Origin: Globomyces pollinis-pini
Taxonomy: Eukaryota > Chytridiomycota > Chytridiomycetes > Rhizophydiales > Globomycetaceae
Length of the DNA: 64,000 nt
Assembly (NCBI GenBank): GCA_025399215.1
Contig: MU621097.1
Coordinates: forward strand, 1 to 64,000
Direction of reading: 5' to 3'
This document shows positions 35,517 through 47,253 of this stretch, in pieces. A program made the translations under genes and the position numbers. The stretch's first letter is position 1; each line of letters opens with the position of its first letter. A model generated the notes under the pieces. The model was not told where the DNA came from. It did not search any database and worked only from the letters and a program-made list of their open reading frames with translations.

Positions 35517-37727
35517 TTAAGTTTGCTCATCTGGCACGGATTCTTCAATATCGCCATTGTCAAAATCGGCATTTTCATTGATCCCATCAGCACTGTGAAC
35601 TTCCAAATCATCCACTGGTTCGTAGAATGGATTCCGAGAATTTAATAAACTGTTCAAGGCGCAATAATTTGGATGGTCGTAGTTAATGGGATTATGCTAA
35701 GTTCAATATTTTTCTTGTCATACCGACAGTACAATCCTAAAGACACCAAGCATACCATCCATCGGCTGGTCTGAAGTGATTTCTTGTTCATTAATGACTT
35801 CCAGTAGATATTTTAATCCTACTTCAGTAATATTGTTGGCACATAAATTCAGACTGTTTAAAGTTCGGTTTCCTAAAATATACCATTGACCATTTACTTC
35901 AAACATTGGTTCAATGGTATTTGAACTATCAATTGGCTAGTTTTCAATATGCTGTTCATACTCAATACCTCTTCTAATTCTTCTTTCATGTCTTCTGGCT
36001 TGCCCTTCTTGCTCTTTGGAACTGGTGCAGCTTTCTTGTTCTTTGATTTATCATCTACAGGGGGTTGAACAGGTGTTGGTGTAGCAACTGTCTTCTTATT
36101 ATTTTTTTGATCATCTGCTTTTGGCCCTTTTGGTGGAACAGGTTCTGCTCCTTTTTTGGTAGCAGCTGGTGCAGCTGGTACTGCTGGGGCTACTGCATTT
36201 GCTTTCGCTCCTTTCTTGTCCTTGTCCCTTTCTTTTAATTACATGAAGTTACGTCGATTTTACGGTTGATGATATGGGTCTATTACCACGTTTCTTTTTA
36301 GCAGCAGGATCCTAAATGTCATTTAAACACGAAGTTTTACATCCTCTACTTCTTTTTGTCTGTCATTTTCCGTCATTTGTTTCTTCCGTAGTTGAATCTC
36401 ATCTGGGCTGAGCGGATAGTTAGCCAATGCCTATTGTTTAACTGTGGATAATCTACTTTTGCCAGAAATAAAGCACCTTCATCGCCAATATTATTCCTTC
36501 CAAAAGACAACATCTATAGGTAAGATATTGTAACTACACACTTGTAAAATAGTGTTCACTTTGAGTGTCTAAAGTTAACAGGGAAAAGTAATACTTCAGC
36601 AAATGCTTCGGCTCCATATTTATTGATTCGGTTGTTAAAAAGATCCAATGAAGTCAATGTTCTATTAGTTTTCAACGCTGCCGCCAGTAACTTGGCGCCA
36701 ATGTCGGTGATATTATTTCCTCTGAGAGAGAAAGACTTCAGTATAGAGTCCTCTCCAAGAAGTGAACTATAATTTCCCTCGGGGACTAGTGGATTCTGAT
36801 CTAAACATAGCTTTCGAATATTTCCATTGGCCATGATTGAGAGAATGATTGGAAAATGACTCTCTGTTAAACCACAATTCCATAAACTATGAAGTAAATT
36901 AGTTTGTGTTATCTTTACTTTAAACAGACAAGTGTCGAAAGAGTTGGGATTAAGCTATTAATTGCATCAAGTGCTGGTATGGAAACCTTTGTTTAGTCTA
37001 GCAGCTTACCTTCCATCCTCTTATTTGAATTCTATATAATATATCTTCTTCTTCTTCTGAATCTATCATTTCAACATCAATTGTGGGTGTGAACTTATAT
37101 CTGGAACTGTATGGTCCAGTAGATTTGCTATTAGCAAATAGATTGATGCTTCCAAACTCAATTTGGCCTTTTTTCAAAAACTCTTGAATAGAAATCTACC
37201 ATTTAACTACAGTCCAATAACCTCTCTCCTTTCACTGATTACACGTCTAGATGGGACACCATTACGACCCAAGTTAACGACAGGGACGCTTGCTTGGATT
37301 GCAGCCACTCCATCTGGGTTATTCTGAATCTCTTTATCTTCCTCTTCCTCTTGTATGACCTGAATATTAGCCCTTTTTCCGGCGGATCCAACTCGCGATG
37401 CTGGAAGTGATGCTGAAGAACTTTTAGGAGACAATGTAGGAGAAACTTGAACGTCACTTGGTTTCATTGGTAACGGAGGCAATTGTGGACCAAATTTCAA
37501 GATTGCCATTGGTTTTACATTAAACTTCTTACAACTAGTTTGATAATCTTCATCGAAATTTCCAGTTAATTCATTTCCTTAGTCTTAGTTAAGATTTAAA
37601 TCCAACCTTCTCCCAAATCGCTAATCATAACAAACTTTTTGACGCGAAAGAATTCTGATTCTTTCAATAACCATCCACCACCAAGTAGTTTAATTAAATA
37701 TTCGTAATAGTAAGCACAAACTATCAT
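35517..37727 (-). CDS. LRRC71: LRRC71-like axonemal leucine-rich-repeat protein
   Basis: Many short exons. The start at 37727 is inferred because an open segment there (EYLIKLLGGGWLLKESEFF) splices across a 29-nt intron into NELTGNFDEDYQTSCKKF and MAILKFGPQLPPLP. Later pieces match the order of human LRRC71: LYRIQIRGWK (IFIRGWK), LWNCGLTES (LWKVGLTDK), IRKLCLDQNPLVPEGNYSSL, FSLRGNNITDIGAKLL, NRTLTSLDLFNNRI, then a long K/P/A-rich insert and, after it, RTLNSLNLCANNITEVGL (HLNLIRNRITEVGL). LRRC71 is tied to motile cilia in animals, with little biochemistry known. Exon joins in the middle are not all resolved. It diverges from the armadillo/SPRY gene by about 110 bp. Confidence 0.72.
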
Positions 37728-37836
37728 TGTATTAATTTGAACACTTCAACCTTGCGTAAAGTCGTAGGATGTAATAAATAGTACATGATTATTTTCTAAG
37801 TCTGACAAACTGATTACCCAAATTTTTTTCAGTTCA
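37728..37836. promoter_or_regulatory. Compact divergent promoter (LRRC71-like / armadillo-SPRY)
   Basis: 109 bp between two opposite start codons, with a T run just before the plus-strand start. Both transcripts must initiate within it or nearby. Confidence 0.35.
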
Positions 37837-40800
37837 ATGTCGAAAGTGGAAGAATATGGATTAATGTTCATGACAGGACTGATGACTACTCTTCTAGGAT
37901 TGAGAATTTATGATTATATAGAGGAGACACACAATGATGATGCTGGTGGTATCAGTCAAGATCGATTGTTACGAGTCCCACCTGAAGACTTTATATCTTT
38001 GGAAGATCTATCTTCTTTACTTAAGAGTCAAACAATTAATATGAAGAAAAGGTATAACGCTACTGCTAATGCAAGTGCATTAAAAATAATTGTGGATCGA
38101 GCATTATCTGGAAAACACTTAAGATATATATTGGATGCAGTTCAATCAGATAATGAATCTAGGAAACTTAAAGCACTTGTAGTTGTAAAGCATTTGTCAC
38201 AAAATGGTATACTTTACTTAATGGTGTTAACTTTACAGATCGAAACAAGACAATTCTAGTTAATATGAAGACATTGAAAATTTTGGTTAAGGCACTGAAG
38301 TCAGACATGCCCGAAGAGCTCCAAAAAACAGCCGTTGCGTCCATATATCAACTGATATTAGTAAAGGCAGGTTTCACTTATATGATAGGAAAATGACAAT
38401 AGAAAAGCAAAAGCAGCCAGTTATGGACTGATAGAAGTCCTATGTTCTTTCTTAAACAACAGACCAGCGCGATATAGTGATTTAAAATACTGGAGTATAC
38501 TTGTTTTACATCAACTCTGCGTTACTGATAAACTATTTGAGCAATTATTCGATAACAAAGTCATTTTTATATTGGCTGATATGCTAAAATTAACGTTTGG
38601 AACGCCAAGTATGCAGAAACTATGCCTCCATGGTATTGTTCGCTTATTGGGATCATTTAGTGATCAATGTAAGATTGTATCACTAAACTTTATTTAGTTG
38701 CTGAGAAGGTTCTGCAAGATCTTGCCAAAATGAAGTTGATATCCCTCACCTCATCATGTTTGAGAAACAATGATTCTGATCTTGTTTCTTGGTCCATTTG
38801 TAACTTAACTTTAATTAAATTAATTTAGTTCTGATTCATGAATTCGTTACAAGAAAAGTTCAAGTGGAGGAAATTTGTAAAATTAGGGGTTTGGTGAAAA
38901 TCTACCAACCGTATATCAGAATCACCGATACTATTCTTCCTAGAGTTATCCTAAGAACTTTGAAATGCTTGTGTGATGAAAATGTTTCATTTTACAGAGA
39001 ACTTATTCGTGGCAAAATTATACCAAAAGTCATTAAATGCTTAAAGTCTAACGATGAACAAACTCAGTATTGGTCTTTGGCTTTACTTCATAATGTTGTT
39101 TATCAGATGGGTAGTCACAAACAATTACTTAAACTGGGTTTAATGGATGCACTGTTAAGCATGCCGTCTAATACTGCCTTGATCCATATACAACTATACA
39201 TAATTGAAATATACGGTGTACTTTGTGCAGATCGTAAGAAAACTTATATTCAAAATTAGCGGAAAACATTAAGTTTTTGGAATCGACGAGCCTTGCAGAG
39301 AAACTGATGCAATATATTGATTCAACGGACTCTGAAATACAACAATCTGCAATATCTGTACTTATTAATATTGCCGCAGTTTCAGAAAGTATCACATCCA
39401 GCATTGTTCAGCATGATGGGATTCATATTTTAACTGCGTTATTCCTTCACCATGGAAATGGAGACGCTATTCGAATATTAGCTTGTAAAGCGGTTTTGAG
39501 TCTGATTTATATTGGTAAATATACCTTCTTTCCACTGATTTTTAGATCCCGAACTTCGCTTTGAGACACTGGTATATAGTATTCGACCCGGATTTCAGCT
39601 ATTGATTGCCCAAGTGGAGCAAGCAATTAAATCATTGACTGGAACAACTTCTCCAACCTCTTCAAATGAAAAATCTTCGGGATCTCCACAAAGCACGAAG
39701 CAGAAACCCGAATCACCAACGGATGCTTCGATTGTTTCATCTAGCATAATGTCGTCCACTGTTACCGAGCTAATGCTCACACCAATAGAAAACAAATTCT
39801 CGGATGTCAAGTCTTCTATTGAACAACCATTGTCAACACTAGATCATTGCAATCGTTTGCAAGTCACCATAAATTGTCTAGAAGTTTTGATGAATTCAGG
39901 GCTATTGTTTGATTCAAAGGTAGGAAGAGAACAAAGTTTTGAATCTTACATGGATGATTTGATGGATGATATTTCTGCGGCGCTTATGAACTGTTTGGTC
40001 TTTAAGTTGATAGACAATGACAAGAAAGATTTTTCCGACTTGTCGAACGCAAAGTCAGAAATTGCGTATTATGGATTGCGTTGCCTCTTAACTCTATTTA
40101 GAGTCGGTATGTGATATTATGATTGACTTTAGAAAAAATCAGAGAGTTTGTATTTAAAGAGAACCTGTTCAGTTTATTAATATCATATTTGGATAGCGGT
40201 GATGATAAATTGACGAAACAAATCTTCCTAGCGCTTCCAAAATTTCTTATGCATGGTACAACTATATTTCTAATTGTTTAGGGTTTTCAACGGTAGAAGT
40301 TATCAATACTACAAACTTATTTCCAAAACTTTTAAAAGAGGTGTCCATGTTGCATAACGATTCTATTTGGCCGTATTTCAATTCTTTTATATCTTTGGCA
40401 TCTGATTTTTCTTGCACTACTATACCATCCGAATATGTTCAACTTTCGTTAACATATTCATCTCCTAATGTTGATTTATTTGGAAGTACTTTACATGTAA
40501 TCTCATTCTATTAAAGTTAATAACAGGTGAGCAATCATAGCTGGACTTTTGAAAGTGTAAGAGCGACGCATGGGGTCAGCATGTCTGGTAAATATGCATA
40601 TGAATTCCAGGTTGGGAGCAGTGGGATTATTCAGATAGGATGGGCTAGTGCTGAAACGGAATTTAATGAATATGGTGGATGGGGAGTTGGGGATGACAAA
40701 CACTCTTATGCCTTTGATGGTAATCGTAAAAGAAAGTGGCATGGCCGTGACGTTGATGAAGATTCCTATGGAGAACTTTGCGATACAAGAGATGTGATCA

Positions 40801-41828
40801 CAAGTATTATTGATTTCAATGACTGTACCATATCTTTTTCAGTCAACGGAAAAGATATGGGAATCGCTTTCAGGGAAATTGATCGTAATCAAACTTGGTA
40901 TCCAACAGTATCAATGACTGGTGAACAATTTGGACAGTTTGCCTTTGGCAGTTTATTGGATCCGCTCAGGTAATATTTGATTACTAATCGTCAAGATACC
41001 GCCCAGCCGATGCTGCAGTAATACCATATTACGAAGATGATGTATTCTTTTCTTGTGAAAATGTATTGATCAACCAAGAAATTTCTTTGGAGACAAACTC
41101 AGTGCAGAGTAGTAATGAGTCGCCTCAATCACAGGTCTCGTTCACTACAGCAAGTGAACCAGTTTACTCTCCCATCTTGGATGATGTGGATCCAGATGTA
41201 GAAGATGGGGTACAGCCTCCCAATTCGAATGATTGTTCAAAGAGATTGATATCTGATCTTCAAATAAGTAATCAAGCTATTTCAGATAAACTAGTTCAAC
41301 TGAAATTCTATTATGAGATCCAAATTGGAAGAACCCCTTCAAGTCATTTGTAATCAAGCATGTTTTTAATTTTTTAGACATTTCCAATTTGGTTGTCTAT
41401 TTGATACTGAAAATGTAATATGCCTTGTATATGAAAAACAATTCAATACAGTGGTGTATTTAAAATTATTGCATAACTTGATGGACAAGGCGTATTTTGA
41501 TATTGTAGTTAACCAATTTGTCACTACCTTGTGTAAAAGTAAAAGTGATGATTATATATCCTATCCGAATGGTATCTTGGAAGCTTATTTACATCCTCAA
41601 ACATTAAAAGAAGGATCATATCTAGGAGTAGCATTAGATTCTATATCAAATTCATGTTTTTTCACCTTGGATGGACATCAAATTGGTCAACCAATTCATA
41701 CACATTCTACCAAGAGTACACTACCATTTTTTAGAAATATGCCAAGATATCTGTTGAATTTTGGACAATATGATTTCAAATTTATTGATGCAAACTTTAG
41801 TTTTTCACCCACATCTATACCATTTTAA
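37837..41828 (+). CDS. Membrane-anchored armadillo-repeat protein with SPRY domain
   Basis: A multi-exon gene with short introns. The N-terminus has one hydrophobic segment (LMFMTGLMTTLLGLRIYDYI), probably a membrane anchor. Residues from about 70 onward form helical armadillo/HEAT-like repeats (for example QTQYWSLALLHNVVYQM and IQQSAISVLINIAAVSES). The second half has a SPRY domain: GKYAYEFQVGSSGIIQIGWA, GWGVGDDKHSYAFDG, TISFSVNGKDMGIAF and YPTVSMTGEQFGQFAFG. A further concanavalin-like segment (GSYLGVALDSISNSCFFTL) precedes the C-terminus. The SPRY part resembles RSPRY1/HECT-linked SPRYs, but there is no RING finger or HECT domain. The function is unknown; a protein-binding scaffold on an organelle surface is an inference. 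Treating it as one gene rests on continuous splicing frames. Confidence 0.7.
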
Positions 41829-42089
41829 ACAATAAATAGTTTTAAATTCTACAACAACTTTATTATGATTTGATACAGATTTGTTTATTCGATTAGGGAT
41901 ATTGCAGGTCAGATTCATCATTGCAACAATTGGATGATTACCTTTCAGTTCTTAAGGATTCTGAAACTTTACAGAAGTGGATATCCAAGACACAGATTGA
42001 TGATTTTAAAACGACCTATAAAGTCTTTTATCAGGGTCAAATTTGGATAAGATTGATATAGAATTGAAATCGAGATGATAAAATATATA
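41829..42089. other. Intergenic with a short unexplained open stretch
   Basis: 261 bp between converging genes. A plus-strand stretch at about 41906-42053 reads as a plausible 45-residue peptide (SSLQQLDDYLSVLKDSETLQ) but has no start codon or clear splice entry. It may be a degraded or unannotated terminal exon. I do not call it a gene. Confidence 0.3.
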
Positions 42090-44628
42090 TTACAAAATAC
42101 CAAAATCTTTCATTTGCCTTCTAGTAGCTGCCATTTTACGATCAACCTCATCCAATAAATTTTCCAATTCTCCTTGTCGTTGTCTTGCCTTCACACCTGA
42201 TGAAGGTACTCGACTCAACTCAAAAGTCAACTAAAAAATCAATCAATATGAAATAAAAATACATACTTTGGCTTTTTCATCCACAAGTTCCCTCAATGTC
42301 ACCTCGAGACTTTCTTTTTGTACAAAGTAATCAATGGGTTCTTCCATTTTTGTTCGAGAAGAATTACTGGTATACGAATTTCGTCGATAATCATGGAAAG
42401 ATGATTTGGAATCTGGGGTGGGTGTTGTTGGTGATCGTAATTTTAAATGTAGATTGGTTTCACGATTTTTTAAGGTAGGTGTAGATGAAACATGTCGGAT
42501 TGGTTTGGGTAATGAGGATATACTCGAATAGGATAGTCTGGAAGGACTTTTATGTCGTTCGATTTCATTGTCAAGTTGTGGAGTGGTAGGTGAATTTTCA
42601 TATGATCGTATCTTTTGTAAAAATCGAGTTCGTTCATTCTGACTGGGTAAGGCCCATTGAGAAGGTGATTGTGGGGGGATAGAATTGTTATTAGATGTTC
42701 GAGAATCTCCAATAGATCGTAATGTTTCATTTTCTTCTCGTAAGTCTTTTACCAGTAACTAAATATCAAAAACCGAAATTCAACTTTTTACTTGAAGTGC
42801 TTCAACATCAAAAAGAGCTTGATTCAATTGTTTTGATATGTTATCGTCTACTTTGGGTGACAAAGGAGGATTTAATTGCAATTTCTAAAAATGAATCTAA
42901 AATCAAAATACCCTTAAAGTACTCTTTAACTGAATATTTTCCTCATTTAATTCGCTACGATAAATAAACTTTAATTTACTTTATACGAAGTTGTTGAGAC
43001 TGAATCTTTCTTGAAAACAATTCAAAATCTCGCTCTTGTTGTTCCAATTGTTTCTGAAAAGATTGAGTATACGATTTGAAATACCTTTGAATTCGCTGCA
43101 GAATCTGATAAAAATTCGAAATCATTTTGTAAGGTAGCAATAGTTTGATGCAATGAAGAGTTTTCGTTGACCAAGCGTTGCTCATTTTCAACACTTTGTG
43201 ACCATTGTAATCGAATATCGTCAATTTCACGGGATAATGCTTCTATATTTAAAGCCGATTCATTTTCTCTATCCTGACTTCCAATTAATAAGGAATGAAG
43301 TTTGTTTAATTCTTTATCACACTCTATTAGTTGTAATTGAGAATCTTCCAACTAAAGTTAGTAAAGAATCCATCAACCTCATATTGTAGACTTCTAATAT
43401 GTTCCTTTGATTCAGCCAACTCATTCTCCAATACCCCATTTTGGAGATGTGCCTGTTGGTTCAAACCGTTTGAATAGCCATTTTGATAGGATTCTGATAA
43501 ATTCGAAGTATTATTACTTGCCCTTTCGTAATGAACTTCATTTCCTGAGAACTGTGGATTGTCCCTCATCACCCGCCTTTCCGAGTGAAATGATTCATTC
43601 AATTGCTCTGATGGCAATTTAATAGGAGAGTGATGAAAAGTTTGTAAATCTCTTGTAGGTGAAGGACTTCTTGGTGGTACTATTGGTGAATGAACAACAC
43701 GATTTTTAAACTCCTTTATGACTTCGGTGTCTCCATTAGTCGTTGAAACTTTTTCTATGTTTTTATGAATATCTCTATTTTTGGTTTCGGGTTTGGGCAT
43801 GCTGATCTCCGTTTGATTTTCTGAAAATAAAACTCGGTTAACTGTTGGTGAAGTATTTGAGCGATGATTTGTTTGGTTATGTGAAAGTGGAATCAAATGA
43901 GTGGGAGACTTAGAGTCCTTTGTTGAGCTTTGGTACGAGTAGGGTGATTCCTTTAGTATTGGAGAATGTTGTACACGCGTCGAGTTTCTGAATCCGGTAT
44001 CATCTATTCTTGTGGTGTTAAATACCGATTCATCAACGATCAAACTAATGGGTGGTGTGTCTGGTTTTGAATCAATTAAAGTCTCCTTATTCGCATCTAG
44101 TAAAATCGAGCTCGATACCAATTCACCATCAGGGTAAGATGATGGTTTCGATATATGAACAGTAAAGTTATCAGAATTCATAGAAGATGAAGGGCTAAGA
44201 TCTTCAATGTTTTCAACTGTAATCTCTGATCCGGCAAGTCTGAGATTTGAGGTTGGTTTACGAATAGGAGATTTGACTGCAGATTGATCACTTTTTTGAT
44301 CTAAACTTTGATTTGATTTTTGAGATTTGGAAGGAGAATGAATTGGGGGTGTGATATTCATTACATTATTGTTTGATATTAATTTTCCATTTGACATTGA
44401 TTTTAAACTAAGAATTAGTGTTATATAAAAGAGTACTCATCCTCATCACTTTCAATTAATATAATAGATTTTTGATTTCCATTTCCAATTGAATCCTCAT
44501 CGGAGGAATGAATATTTTCTAAGTTTTAATTTAATTTTTTTGTTACTTGATTTTGTAAAAGCACTCCATAATAAAGACCTCTTTGGTTTTAATTTTTTCT
44601 TTGAATCTTTCTTTTTCTTACTAAACAT
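42090..44628 (-). CDS. Disordered/coiled-coil protein of unknown function (possibly centriolar)
   Basis: The start at 44628 (MFSKKKKDSKKK) splices over 28- and 29-nt introns into MSNGKLISNNN. About 330 residues rich in S, P, N and SP sites follow, then a coiled coil (LQLIECDKELNKLHSLLIGS, QRLVNENSSLHQTIATLQND) and another disordered segment. The C-terminus is the best conserved-looking part: VTLRELVDEKAK|LTFELSRVPSSGVKARQRQG, then ELENLLDEVDRKM and a TAA. A terminal coiled coil with an LSRVPS-type motif is seen in some centrosomal and ciliary proteins, but I cannot name the family. The last intron is 38 nt. Ciliary neighbours make a basal-body role possible; that is only an inference. Confidence 0.65.
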
Positions 44629-44949
44629 TATTAAAGGTAAAATTTTGTTTGAGGCTTTAGTGTTTTAAAACTGGACAATTCATCACTAGATCACTCTTAT
44701 ACTAAAAGTCATTCATTGAATATTTAAATACATTCATACTTGTAATATAAAGTACATTCTATAATCACTGTAATTTACATTTATATAATCAAAGTAATTT
44801 ACCATTCTATAATTTACAAATCTATTATTAGGGTGATTTAAGGTGATTGTCAATTGATTGTCATAACATTCTAAAGATTCATCAAAAATCAAGTTTCACT
44901 TTTTAACTTAAAAATTGAATTAAATAACATTTACAAAAAATAACAAGAA
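44629..44949. promoter_or_regulatory. Divergent intergenic region (coiled-coil gene / UBL5)
   Basis: 321 bp, over 75% A+T by eye, with diffuse TATA-like and ATTTA-type runs and near-repeats of ATAATTTAC at 44760-44825. No RNA gene is seen. Confidence 0.35.
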
Positions 44950-45283
44950 ATGATTGAAGTAATGGATACAATAGATTAATGATAGATAACTTGTAACGAT
45001 CGTTTGGGAAAGAAAGTTAGAGTCAAATGCAAGTATGTTTTTAAATAATTAATATTATGATAGTCCAGATGATACTATTGGAATTTTAAAATTATTAATT
45101 GCAGCTCAAACTGGTACAAAAGCAGAAAAAATTGTATTAAAGAAATGGTAATAAATAGAATTACTAATAATGGTTAGGTATAACGTATACAAAGATCATA
45201 TTACACTGGATGATTATGAAATTCATGATGGAATGAACTTGGAAATGTAATTCATTATATCTCATCATAGGTATTATCAATAA
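44950..45283 (+). CDS. HUB1: Ubiquitin-like protein Hub1/UBL5
   Basis: Five exons (44950-44958, 44986-45032, 45064-45147, 45178-45246, 45271-45283) with introns of 27, 31, 30 and 24 nt give exactly 73 residues, the universal length of UBL5. The peptide reads [18 protein letters not shown], then [33 protein letters not shown] and [15 protein letters not shown], almost invariant across eukaryotes, ending in the expected YYQ. Hub1 is not conjugated; it binds HIND motifs of the U4/U6.U5 tri-snRNP (Snu66, Prp38) and modulates use of non-canonical 5' splice sites. This is notable in a genome with miniature introns. The first exon is only nine nucleotides long. The stop is 20 nt before the next start codon. 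Confidence 0.96.
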
Positions 45284-45303
45284 TAAAAAACTTTTTTTTC
45301 TTC

Positions 45304-45979
45304 ATGTTTTTAAAATCATTTTCAATTCCTTTAAATTTACTCAATTCAACTAAAAGATACTTTGCTACAGCTCCTACTATAAAACCTATATTCAAACAAA
45401 GACCTCCTCAATTATTACAAAGAGTTTTACATATAAGAAAAGTATCTAGAACAAATTCGGGTGGAAAAGTTCGTTCAACTTCAGCTTGTGTTGTAGTAGG
45501 TGATCAGAATGGTTCAGCTGGTTTCGGTATTGGTCGTGGTTCAGATTCAAGTATTGCAATTCAAAAAGCTACCCTAAAAGCAAAAAAGAATCTTACTAAA
45601 TTCTTACGCTTAGATAATAGAACTATTTATTCGGATATCAACTTTAAATTTCATGCTGTCAACGTAGAAATGAGAACAACTAAACCTGGTTCGATAAATG
45701 ACTCTAACATAATTAGGAAGTGGAATAGTTGCTAATTTACATGTTCATGAAGGTATTATCCAATTTAAAATATAACAACATTCTTTAGTTTGTCGATGTG
45801 TTGGAATCTCGGATATAAGTGTAAAAATTAGAGGTTCAAATAATCCAATGAATGTCATTCAAGCAACATTTGCTGCATTGGCATCTCAAAAAACTCCACA
45901 AGATATTGCTAAAATGCGTGGTAAAAAGGTTCACGATTTGGAAATGACTTATTATGGTATGGATTTACCAAAGTATTAA
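45304..45979 (+). CDS. Mitochondrial small-subunit ribosomal protein uS5m
   Basis: Three exons with introns of 28 and 36 nt give 203 residues. The N-terminus (MFLKSFSIPLNLLNSTKRYF) is a typical mitochondrial presequence. The S5 core shows HIRKVSRTNSGGKVRS, VVGDQNGSAGFGIGRG, LKAKKNL, TTKPGSGIVA and the ISDISVKIRGSNNPMN-type C-terminal lobe. S5 helps form the mRNA entry channel. It is short for a mitochondrial S5, with only a small N-terminal extension. It starts 20 nt after the UBL5 stop on the same strand, so the two may share a transcript or have overlapping ends. Confidence 0.94.
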
Positions 45980-46489
45980 AATATCGCATTGATAAAATAA
46001 AATGGAATTTACATTGATGTTTAAAATACTATTGATAGTTGTCTTCAATGTTCTTGATATTCAGTCACTAACTTACAACATGGTGACCATCTTAATCCCT
46101 CAAATTGTATAAACTAGGGAATTCAAAGACTTATTGTTAATTCAGAAAAGTGGTAATCAAATTGTTGAATAGTCTACCAATCATAAGCAAAGTATAACTT
46201 TTGTGGAAATCACTGCTGATCTTGACTTTTCCGACTGTAACAGTGTGGTTAAATAGTATATATTTATATTTTAGCACTACCAAATCGTCGTTTGACAAAT
46301 CGGTATATGTGCTAATTAAGTAACATATTAACTGATCATATAGGTACACCATTTTGTAAAACAGGATATCTATAAACAGAAAATGGTACACCTGTATCAT
46401 CAGTTAATATGCTACTTAACACTTATACTGGTGTTATTTGCAGTAAAGAAAAACCCTGGCAATTTTCATTCTTTCCTTCAATTAACAAA
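45980..46489. other. Intergenic, holds an imperfect hairpin; promoter of proteasome beta1
   Basis: 510 bp. A 264-nt minus-strand open frame at 46137-46400 is weakly hydrophobic, crosses one arm of the hairpin, and has no family features, so I do not call it. The inverted repeat is listed separately. Confidence 0.45.
46311..46423. repeat. Imperfect inverted repeat, about 44-bp arms and 24-nt spacer
   Basis: The left arm 46311-46355 and the reverse complement of the right arm 46380-46423 agree over most positions, sharing the blocks CATATTAACTGAT and the GTACACC/GGTGTACC pair next to the loop. The loop is about 46356-46379. It could fold as a long hairpin in DNA or RNA. It lies 67 bp upstream of the proteasome beta1 start. 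Confidence 0.75.
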
Positions 46490-47253
46490 ATGCCTCAACT
46501 AAAACCAGGAGAGATGAATCTAGGAGTAAATGATATTAAATTGATTGAAATTAGACCACCATTATGGCATGTCAATTTGCAGATGGTGTCGTTGTTTGTG
46601 CGGATTCTAGAACTACTATGGGATCATATATTGGTACACTTGGATTTGATGAATACTAAATTTATATAGCAAACAGAGTCACCGATAAACTTACGCAAGT
46701 TCATGATAGAATATTTTGCTGTCGTTCTGGTTCTGCTGCTGATACACAAGCAGTTGCAGATATTGTACATTATCACCTTCAATTATACGGGTATTATACT
46801 TTTTTAAATAATCATCTACAAGGGTTCAAGAGGAAACTGCTCCAACTGTTCAAACTGCTGCCACATTATTTCAAAAATTAGTCTATGATAACAAAAATGG
46901 ATTAATGGCTGGAATCATCATTGGAGGTTGGGATCCAGTCGATGGTCCTTCTGTTTATTCCATTCCTTTGGGAGGTTCTTTACACAAACGTCCATTTGCC
47001 ATTGGTGGATCTGGATCAACATATATTTACGGATATTGTGACGCAAATTATCATGAAGGCATGTCTAGGGAAGAAGCCATTCAGTTTTGCAAGAACTGTA
47101 AATCTATACATTTCTAATTTTGTAGCTGTATCTTTGGCAATGTCAAGAGATGGTTCTAGTGGTGGAACTATCCGTTTGGCGATTATTACAAAAGATAACG
47201 TAGAACGTATATTTGTACCTGGTAATGAACTCCCTACATTTTGGGAAGGTTGA
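46490..47253 (+). CDS. PRE3: 20S proteasome beta1 subunit (Pre3-type, caspase-like)
   Basis: Five exons with introns of 29, 36, 32 and 28 nt give 212 residues (yeast Pre3: 215). A short propeptide, [12 protein letters not shown], precedes the mature [13 protein letters not shown]. The N-terminal threonine is the nucleophile; the aspartate in [19 protein letters not shown] and the lysine in the same segment complete the catalytic set. [17 protein letters not shown] and the [19 protein letters not shown] stretch are diagnostic of beta1. Beta1 cleaves after acidic residues inside the 20S core. The first intron, 46526-46554, falls exactly between Gly-1 and Thr1. A start further upstream at 46409 is open, but the short propeptide form fits the family better. 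Confidence 0.95.

Noticed and set aside
41906..42053. 45-residue plus-strand peptide downstream of the SPRY gene
   Set aside because: No start codon, no convincing splice acceptor, and the SPRY gene already ends in a stop upstream.
46137..46400. 87-codon minus-strand open frame with hydrophobic stretches
   Set aside because: It crosses one arm of the inverted repeat, has no family features and sits in the proteasome promoter region.
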